Positions 6,758 through 11,430 of a DNA stretch of 11,430 nucleotides are shown piece by piece. The notes under the pieces were generated by a model. It made no database searches. It worked only from the letters and a program-made list of their open reading frames with translations, and was not told where the DNA came from. Position 1 is the stretch's first letter; each line of letters starts with the position of its first letter. Both the position numbers and the translations under genes were made by a program. This DNA comes from Xanthobacteraceae bacterium (lineage in GTDB: Bacteria; Pseudomonadota; Alphaproteobacteria; Rhizobiales; Xanthobacteraceae), in contig JASHQO010000265.1 in NCBI GenBank assembly GCA_030039105.1, positions 1-11,430 of the forward strand, in the 5' to 3' direction.

Positions 6758-8031
6758 GCGATCAACCCCAATCGAGCAACCGCGGACCCGCGGCCCACGG
6801 CCGCCATATCCCGGCGCTCGACGGCCTGCGCTTCGTCGCAGCAGTCATGGTGGCCGGCAGCCACTACATGAGTATGGGGGGCGGCGCGCCGCTGTCGGAG
6901 ACCGTCTCGCTCTTGACCGGACTCGGCATGACGCTGTTCTTCGTGCTGAGCGGATTTGTCATCCACTACAATTACAGTGCGGCGATGTCCCGCCCCGGCG
7001 GCGTGTGCGCCTTCGTCGTGGCGCGGTTTGCGCGACTCTACCCGCTCTACGTCCTGATCTTTCTGTTCGACTTCGCCTATACCGCCCTCGCGGCACGCAC
7101 TGCCTGCGGCCAGATCGGTGCGCCACACGAGCAATGGGTGGGGCTGGCCTTCTATCTGACCCTGACGCAAAGCTGGCTCTATACGGCGATCTGCCAAGCC
7201 TCGCTCGCCTACCAATACGGACCGGTCTCGGCAGTGACTTGGTCGATCAGCGTCGAGGTGTTCTTCTATCTGGTGTATGTCGTCGCGGCGCTGCTGACCG
7301 CGCGGCTCAAATGGTCGACGCGCATCGTGATCGGCGTAGCGGTCACGGTCTACGGCGTTACCCTCCTTTATTTTTGGCTCTGCGGCCGATACGAGAACGA
7401 CATCAATCGCGTCGGCGCGGCAATGTTCGGTCCGATTGCCTCGACCGCGAACGGCTATGAGAATTCGCTGCAGCGGTGGCTGTTCTATTTCAATCCGGCG
7501 GCTCGGCTCGCCGAATTCCTCGCCGGAATGGCCGCGGCGCAGCTTTATCTGGCGCCGCCGCGGCGCATCGCGGCGCTGACGCCGGCGAGTGGATCGGAAT
7601 TCACGGCGGTCGCCGTCCTGGCAGTGATCCTCGTTCACTTGTGGCTTTATGGTGTAGTTGCGCCCGTCGATTCGTTCATCGGCCGAACCGCGTCACCGCT
7701 GTACGGGCCGCTGGTCGCCGTCATGATGTATCTGATAGCGCGCTACGATAGCTCGTGGTCGCGGCTGTTGTCGTTGGCGTTGCTCGTGCAGCTAGGCGAG
7801 GCGAGTTATTCTATGTACATGCTGCACGAAATCATCCCGTCCGCTTTCAAGCGGCTCGGGCTTACGACGACGGACGTCGCGGCAGGCTGGGTTGCCTGGG
7901 TCGGAGCGCTGCTGCTGCTGGCGCTGATCAGCCGCGCGTCCTATGCCTTGATCGAGCGGCCGGCGCGGCAATGGCTGCGCGCTTTGCTCGCGCCCGCACC
8001 CGCGGTGGCGCTCACGGCGCCGGGCAACTGA
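6754..8031 (+). CDS. Acyltransferase 3 family membrane protein (OafA/YrhL type, 425 aa)
   Basis: This is an integral-membrane O-acyltransferase with about ten helices. Family landmarks are in order: HIPALDGLRFVAA (18-30) with R26, the conserved His in GSHY (H37) at the end of helix 1, LFFVLSGFVIHY (61-72), RFARLYPLY (91-99), and VTWSISVEVFFY (161-172). Near the end come YSMYMLHE, where the final active-site helices begin, and LIERPARQWL. These proteins transfer acyl groups, often acetyl, across the inner membrane to O-antigen, capsule, Nod factor or antibiotic hydroxyls; the fused SGNH domain of some members is absent here. ATG 6754 is chosen because the conserved domain begins at residue 18. 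The frame is open 72 codons further up, but those residues are low-complexity Arg/Gly-rich sequence. Start context is poor, and see the overlapping small ORF. The last 20 bases overlap the convergent lectin-like gene. Confidence 0.93.
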   Translation: MSDQPQSSNRGPAAHGRHIPALDGLRFVAAVMVAGSHYMSMGGGAPLSETVSLLTGLGMTLFFVLSGFVIHYNYSAAMSRPGGVCAFVVARFARLYPLYVLIFLFDFAYTALAARTACGQIGAPHEQWVGLAFYLTLTQSWLYTAICQASLAYQYGPVSAVTWSISVEVFFYLVYVVAALLTARLKWSTRIVIGVAVTVYGVTLLYFWLCGRYENDINRVGAAMFGPIASTANGYENSLQRWLFYFNPAARLAEFLAGMAAAQLYLAPPRRIAALTPASGSEFTAVAVLAVILVHLWLYGVVAPVDSFIGRTASPLYGPLVAVMMYLIARYDSSWSRLLSLALLVQLGEASYSMYMLHEIIPSAFKRLGLTTTDVAAGWVAWVGALLLLALISRASYALIERPARQWLRALLAPAPAVALTAPGN

Positions 8032-8437
8032 GCAACGCCGTTCGACCGCTGGCTTCGGGCGACAGGTAGAATCGGTGAACCTTTTGGTCATTGCCGCATC
8101 GCCAACTGGCAACAAAATCCTTGCCGCAGCCATCGGCCGGATCGCCGATCTGGTTCGCATCGACGGCGAACGAGCAACTCGTCTTTGTCACATCGCAAAC
8201 CTTGGCCAAGACTGCCGTGGCGTTGCCGGTCTTGACCATGTTCGCGTGTGGGGGCTCCGGCGTGAAATCCTTGCAGCTAGCACCGTACGTCGCCTCCACG
8301 ACGTGGATGACGTTGGCACTCGGATTCTGCGGCGTCAGCCAAAAATCTAAAGATCGCAGGGTGACGAAAAACGACATCGCCACGACGGCGAGACCACCGA
8401 TGATCCAGAGCAGGATCCGACCGATGAAGGATCCCAT
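8012..8437 (-). CDS. Small membrane-anchored protein with SUEL-type (galactose/rhamnose-binding) lectin-like domain (141 aa)
   Basis: The N-terminus (MGSFIGRILLWIIGGLAVVA) is a single hydrophobic helix to about residue 26, with no obvious cleavage site, so a membrane anchor is likely. The rest (43-141) should lie outside the cytoplasm. It has six cysteines (C55, C81, C88, C104, C114, C138). Its pattern is EATYG (48-52), GNAT (71-74), C81-x6-C88-x-F90, IGDP (97-100), then GCGKDF (103-108) and WRC (112-114). This order matches what I know of the SUEL/Gal_Lectin family, where AsYG, CxF, DPC and KYLxVxYxC recur. The match is from memory, not a search. ATG 8437 puts the helix right at the start; a GTG at 8482 would add 15 residues. 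Upstream GGGGTAAG (minus strand) may serve as a weak Shine-Dalgarno. It overlaps the acyltransferase end by 20 bases. Binding of the cluster's glycan product is an inference. Confidence 0.72.
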   Translation of the reverse strand: MGSFIGRILLWIIGGLAVVAMSFFVTLRSLDFWLTPQNPSANVIHVVEATYGASCKDFTPEPPHANMVKTGNATAVLAKVCDVTKTSCSFAVDANQIGDPADGCGKDFVASWRCGNDQKVHRFYLSPEASGRTALLSCPAP

Positions 8438-8485
8438 GGCGGGCTTACCCCTATATGTCCCGGTCCGGCTGCGTTTTGACACATC

Positions 8486-8505
8486 GCCGGTGTGGTGTCA
8501 CCGGC
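8486..8505. promoter_or_regulatory. Perfect 7-bp inverted repeat in divergent promoter region (operator candidate)
   Basis: GCCGGTG (8486-8492), 6-base spacer, CACCGGC (8499-8505). It lies in the 160-base gap (8438-8597) between the lectin-like gene and the third GT-C-like gene, 49 bases before the former and about 92 before the latter. A second dyad, GTCACG-N7-CGTGAC, is at 8552-8570. No clear -10/-35 pair was found. The spacing and symmetry suit a dimeric repressor site, but nothing proves binding. Confidence 0.3.
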
Positions 8506-8597
8506 TTGCAAGACGATGCAGTTGATGTTTCCCTGATCGGCGCTCCATTGTGTCACGCCGTCGACGTGACGCACAGCTCGGTTCAGCCAATACACTG

Positions 8598-10463
8598 ATG
8601 GCGACCCCGCGATTCGAACAGCGAGCAGCGCCCGCGACGCCGCGGGTAACGCCGCTGCTGTTGGCGGTGGCACCCATATCTCTCTTCCTGTCGAGCGGCC
8701 TGACCAGGGCGGATCGGGCGAAACTGGCAATCCTCGGCGCACTGCTGGCGATATTCTTTCTGTTCGCCGGAAAGGTCTGGTTCCCCGGCGGTGCCGATCA
8801 GTTCATGGTGTACGCCGAGGCGGTCGCCCATGGCACGATGCTGACGCCGAATTTCGGGCAACGCGAAGCCGGTTATCCGCTGCTGATCTTGTTGAGCGGC
8901 TACCCGTGGCTGCACTCGCTGCTTCCGGTTTTCCTGCTCCAGGCCGCCTTTGCCGTCGTGATGCCGCTCCTGATCTACGCGGCGATCCGGCGACTCTCGC
9001 AGACGGCAGCGTTCTATGCCGGACTGGCGGGCGTCGTTTCACTCAGTCCTTTTCTTTTCATGAAGATGATACATCACGACCAGAGCTACATATTTTTCTC
9101 CGTGTTGATGCTATGCCCGCTGTTGATCTTCGTGCAGACCGGGCGAGTGCGATTCCTGTACCTCTTCACCGCAGCGGCCATCTGCGCCTCGGTGACGCGG
9201 CCGGCAGGCAATGCGCTTTTTCCGCTGTTTCTGATCGCGAGCTACATCACGGTACGCGGCAAAGCTGTGCACCATGTCGCCTGCCTCGCCGCATTTGCCG
9301 CCTTCATGGGCGGCTACGGCTGGCACCGCCACGTCATCCTCGACGAGGCGCATGCCGACCGCACGGCGAGCTACACCGGCGCGCAGAGCTTCTACAATCC
9401 ATACCTCAACACGCTCGACTACGGCATACGGCTGTCGCCGAGCGACGTCGGCCCAAACTTCTCGCTGGCGCTCGCGATCCTGCGCGATCGCCTACAGCCC
9501 AGCGTGAGGAATGCCGCCTTCATGTCGCAGCACTACGTCGGGTCAGCCACCGAGGAGGAATTTGCCGAGGCGCACATGTTCCCCTTCACGCCCGACGAGC
9601 TCATCGAGCAAATTCTCGCGCACCCGAACTATGAATACTATACGCTCATATGCGAAGCCAACGACGATCGCGTTCTGCTATGGGCGGCACTTGAGATCGC
9701 ACGCGCTCATCCGGCGATGATATTGCGATATTCCACACGTAACGTATTGCACTTCATCTTCGAGCCTGGCTACGCGCATACGCGCTACAACCTCAATCCA
9801 TTCCGGCCCGTCGGACTGATATTTTTTACCGGACAGGGTCCGGTTGCTGGCGATCTTGCGGTGCTGCCGACGCAGGCGGTTCGCGAAATAAATTTCGATG
9901 CGGAGTGGCCGCGACCGGCGATCCTCGATTTGCTACTGCTGACGCTTCAACGAGCATGGCTGCATCTCTATCGAACCGAAGCCGCCGTTATCGCCTACCT
10001 GATGGCGACGACATGGGTCGTCGTCATTGCCGGCCTCGTCGGCGTCGATCGATGGCGGTTGAAACGCAAAGATCGCGACGCCGCGGCCGCGCGCGCCGCT
10101 CCGGGCCTCAGCGGCACCCTGGTGGCAAGCATCGTCATCGGGTCATTGGTCTTCGTTTATAACGCTGCCGTGACATCGATCTTTGCGGAACCTGACTTTC
10201 GGTATCGCCAGATGGTCGATCTGCCAGCCATCCTGACGGTAGGGCTTGGCCTTGCCTCGGTACCGTACTGGCTGAGCGTAGGATTGGGCCAATCGTTGGC
10301 CGCAGGCATTGCCAAGCGGTGGTATCAAACGGCCGAATTGACCTATAGGTACGACATGTGGCGACGGCTGACGGCGTTAGAGCTTGCCGCGATCACGATG
10401 GCTACTGCGGTGACGGGATTCTCCGCCTGGGCACTCTTCATGCTCAAAAATACCTGGACGTGA
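8598..10463 (+). CDS. Polytopic membrane protein, probable GT-C-type glycosyltransferase (621 aa)
   Basis: Helices begin near residue 40. The first outer loop, FPGGADQFMVYAEAV (62-76), has D67 and E74 and is followed by QREAGYPLLILL (88-99), closely matching the acidic loop and G-x-P-L pattern of GT39/GT83-like GT-C enzymes. MIHHDQSY (157-164) and SVTRPAGN (198-205) are further typical segments. A large outer insertion (about 240-400) separates helix blocks. Near the end SIFAEPDFRYRQMVDLP carries the E/R-Y-R motif that often precedes the last helices. Expected chemistry is transfer of a sugar from a polyprenyl-phosphate donor on the periplasmic side; the acceptor is unknown. ATG 8598 is preferred; GTG 8550 would add 16 charged residues, and neither has a good Shine-Dalgarno. 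It is divergent from the lectin-like gene and GC-rich like its neighbours. It is shorter than the two membrane proteins to the left and lacks their C-terminal soluble domain. Confidence 0.72.
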   Translation: MATPRFEQRAAPATPRVTPLLLAVAPISLFLSSGLTRADRAKLAILGALLAIFFLFAGKVWFPGGADQFMVYAEAVAHGTMLTPNFGQREAGYPLLILLSGYPWLHSLLPVFLLQAAFAVVMPLLIYAAIRRLSQTAAFYAGLAGVVSLSPFLFMKMIHHDQSYIFFSVLMLCPLLIFVQTGRVRFLYLFTAAAICASVTRPAGNALFPLFLIASYITVRGKAVHHVACLAAFAAFMGGYGWHRHVILDEAHADRTASYTGAQSFYNPYLNTLDYGIRLSPSDVGPNFSLALAILRDRLQPSVRNAAFMSQHYVGSATEEEFAEAHMFPFTPDELIEQILAHPNYEYYTLICEANDDRVLLWAALEIARAHPAMILRYSTRNVLHFIFEPGYAHTRYNLNPFRPVGLIFFTGQGPVAGDLAVLPTQAVREINFDAEWPRPAILDLLLLTLQRAWLHLYRTEAAVIAYLMATTWVVVIAGLVGVDRWRLKRKDRDAAAARAAPGLSGTLVASIVIGSLVFVYNAAVTSIFAEPDFRYRQMVDLPAILTVGLGLASVPYWLSVGLGQSLAAGIAKRWYQTAELTYRYDMWRRLTALELAAITMATAVTGFSAWALFMLKNTWT

Positions 10464-10494
10464 CGGCCGAGGCACGGGCGCCATGGCGCGTCAC
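10460..10494. terminator. Hairpin at the end of the third GT-C-like gene, weak terminator candidate
   Basis: GTGACG (10460-10465, spanning the TGA stop) pairs with CGTCAC (10489-10494). With one bulged base the stem extends through GCC (10466-10468) and GGC (10485-10487). The loop contains part of a 12-base perfect palindrome (10478-10489). No U-tract follows, so intrinsic termination is doubtful. Confidence 0.2.
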
Positions 10495-10557
10495 CTGGCA
10501 TGGTAAAAATACAGGCGCCAGCGGGACTTATCGCGGTGAACCAGACCGGGCCTGAGC

Positions 10558-10586
10558 TTGTCAAACCGGCAAGGGCTCGGTACAAC
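10558..10586 (+). promoter_or_regulatory. Sigma-70-like promoter for the second methyltransferase
   Basis: TTGTCA (10558-10563) matches five of six bases of the -35 consensus. After exactly 17 bases TACAAC (10581-10586) matches four of six of the -10. This is the best promoter-like pair I found in the window. It would start transcription near 10593 and leave a leader of about 110 bases before ATG 10704, starting a new transcript that includes the dehydrogenase-like gene. Confidence 0.45.
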
Positions 10587-10609
10587 GCCGCGCGATCCGC
10601 CACGGTCGC

Positions 10610-10629
10610 CGATCGACGACCTTCGATCG
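10610..10629 (+). other. Hairpin in the leader of the second methyltransferase
   Basis: CGATCGA (10610-10616), 6-base loop CGACCT, TCGATCG (10623-10629): a perfect 7-bp stem inside the predicted leader. A 10-base palindrome, GCGCCGGCGC (10670-10679), follows just before the ribosome binding site. Both could fold in RNA. No known riboswitch is recognised, and nothing else is seen in the 10464-10703 gap. Confidence 0.25.
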
Positions 10630-10690
10630 CCCAACATTGCCGGATTTTTGCGCCTTCCCGGCCGGTATTGCGCCGGCGCGAAGCTTCAAT

Positions 10691-10695
10691 GAGGA
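10691..10695 (+). promoter_or_regulatory. Ribosome binding site for the second methyltransferase
   Basis: GAGGA, eight bases before ATG 10704, is the clearest Shine-Dalgarno in the window and fixes this start. Confidence 0.6.
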
Positions 10696-10703
10696 CGTGA
10701 GTA

Positions 10704-11369
10704 ATGGGCCGCCTGCTCGAAATCGTAACGCCACTGCATAAGGCGACCAAGCGCGATTATCTCGCGCGCATGAACGACGACAAAGTTCATTGCATGGTCA
10801 AGGCCAAGGAATACGAGTTCGACTATTGGGATGGCGACCGCCGTTACGGCTATGGCGGATATAAATTCATCGACGGGCGCTGGAAGCCGGTGGCGCAAGC
10901 GCTGATCGACATCTATGGCCTGAAAGACGGCTCGAGCGTGCTCGACGTCGGCTGTGGCAAAGCGTTCCTGCTCTACGAGATGAAGAAGATCCTGCCGGGA
11001 CTGAAGATCGCGGGCTTCGACATATCGAAGCACGGCCTCGCCGAGGCCCGTGATGAGATCAAGCCGCATTTGTTCCGGTACCGCGCGCAGGATCGTTACC
11101 CGTACGGCGACGGCGCCTTCGATCTGGTGATCTCGCTCGGCTGCCTGCACAATCTGAAGCTCTTCGAGCTCGAGACCGCAGTGCAGGAGATCAACCGAGT
11201 CGGCAACAACAAATACATCATGGTCGAGGGTTATCGGAACGAGCTCGAGCAGTTCAACCTCGAATGCTGGGCGCTCACCGCGGCGACGATGATGCACACA
11301 TCGGAGTGGATCTGGCTCTACAATCGGTTCGGTTACGGCGGCGACTACGAATTCATCTATTTCGAATAG
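10704..11369 (+). CDS. Class I SAM-dependent methyltransferase (221 aa)
   Basis: The Rossmann-type motifs are SVLDVGCGKAFLLYEM (78-93, SAM-binding loop), IAGFDIS (102-108) with acidic D106 for the ribose, RAQDRYPY (127-134), and FDLVISLGCLHNL (139-151) as motif IV. Canonical motif I has GCGxG; here the last position is A87 (GCGKA), a mild departure. The N-terminal 75 residues carry a distinctive charged/aromatic stretch, KEYEFDYWDGDRRYGYGGY (35-53), likely a substrate-specific cap. I associate this family with alphaproteobacterial clusters for LPS or unusual sugars, where the next gene is a zinc-type dehydrogenase; that agrees with the gene starting at 11380 but is recollection. The substrate is probably a nucleotide sugar or small metabolite (inference). 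The start is fixed by GAGGA at 10691. The gene stops 10 bases before the next ATG, so the two are co-transcribed. Confidence 0.87.
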   Translation: MGRLLEIVTPLHKATKRDYLARMNDDKVHCMVKAKEYEFDYWDGDRRYGYGGYKFIDGRWKPVAQALIDIYGLKDGSSVLDVGCGKAFLLYEMKKILPGLKIAGFDISKHGLAEARDEIKPHLFRYRAQDRYPYGDGAFDLVISLGCLHNLKLFELETAVQEINRVGNNKYIMVEGYRNELEQFNLECWALTAATMMHTSEWIWLYNRFGYGGDYEFIYFE

Positions 11370-11379
11370 GGACAAGCCG

Positions 11380-11430
11380 ATGCAGGTCAAGACGGCGAAG
11401 GCCGCGATCCTGGCGCAGTCGCGCCAGCCG
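11380..11430 (+). CDS. N-terminus of a probable medium-chain (zinc-type) dehydrogenase (partial, runs off the right edge)
   Basis: ATG 11380 lies 10 bases after the methyltransferase stop, with a weak GGGAC upstream (11369-11373). The 17 visible residues, MQVKTAKAAILAQSRQP, read like the first strand of medium-chain alcohol dehydrogenase-type proteins (pattern K-A-A-x-L followed by a polar turn and P). The zinc and NAD(P) sites lie beyond the window, so this is only a suggestion from the leader strand and from expected context. The tight spacing indicates an operon with the methyltransferase. Confidence 0.5.
   Translation, partial: MQVKTAKAAILAQSRQP

Noticed and set aside
6751..7638. A 295-codon minus-strand frame opposite the acyltransferase
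   Set aside because: Its composition is charged, shadow-type (Arg/Asp/Glu/His) and it lies opposite an unambiguous acyltransferase-3 gene.
10500..10700. A 66-codon ORF in the gap before the second methyltransferase
   Set aside because: It has no ribosome site, no recognisable motif, and overlaps the best promoter-like sequence in the window.

Overview
The window looks like part of a cell-surface glycan (LPS O-antigen or exopolysaccharide type) locus from a GC-rich alphaproteobacterium. A Bradyrhizobium/Rhodopseudomonas-like host is my best guess, from the character of the proteins recalled from memory and not from any search. I see no phage, transposase, CRISPR or tRNA/rRNA signal.

Layout, left to right. 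(1) Positions 1-4697 hold two large polytopic membrane proteins transcribed away from each other (36-2177 minus; 2286-4697 plus). Both look like GT-C-type glycosyltransferases with a soluble, probably periplasmic C-terminal domain. The minus-strand one is coupled by a 4-base overlap to a further gene cut by the left edge (1-39). This half, above all the 2286-4697 gene, is visibly more AT-rich than the rest. (2) Positions 4721-6516 hold a minus-strand pair: a flippase-like membrane protein (lysylphosphatidylglycerol-synthase transmembrane / UPF0104 type), then a class I SAM methyltransferase. (3) Positions 6754-8031 (plus) encode an integral-membrane acyltransferase-3 (OafA type). It is preceded by a structured 237-base divergent region with a possible 23-codon upstream ORF that ends on the acyltransferase start codon as ATGA. 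(4) Positions 8012-8437 (minus) encode a small membrane-anchored protein whose outer domain reads like a SUEL/galactose-rhamnose-binding lectin domain. It overlaps the acyltransferase tail to tail. (5) Positions 8598-10463 (plus) encode a third GT-C-like membrane protein. (6) After a 240-base gap with a good sigma-70-like promoter, a second class I methyltransferase (10704-11369) leads into the start of another gene (11380 onward), whose first 17 residues suggest a medium-chain zinc-type dehydrogenase.

How the parts could work together (inference): GT-C enzymes use polyprenyl-phosphate sugars on the periplasmic face, flippase-like proteins are often found with such pathways, and acyltransferase-3 proteins add acyl groups to glycans in the same place. 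The methyltransferases could modify sugar precursors or chain ends, and the lectin-like protein could bind the product. No cytosolic GT-A/GT-B glycosyltransferase lies in this window, so the donor-making steps would be elsewhere. The items most worth a second look are the anchored lectin-like protein, the upstream ORF at the acyltransferase, and the composition break at about 4700.
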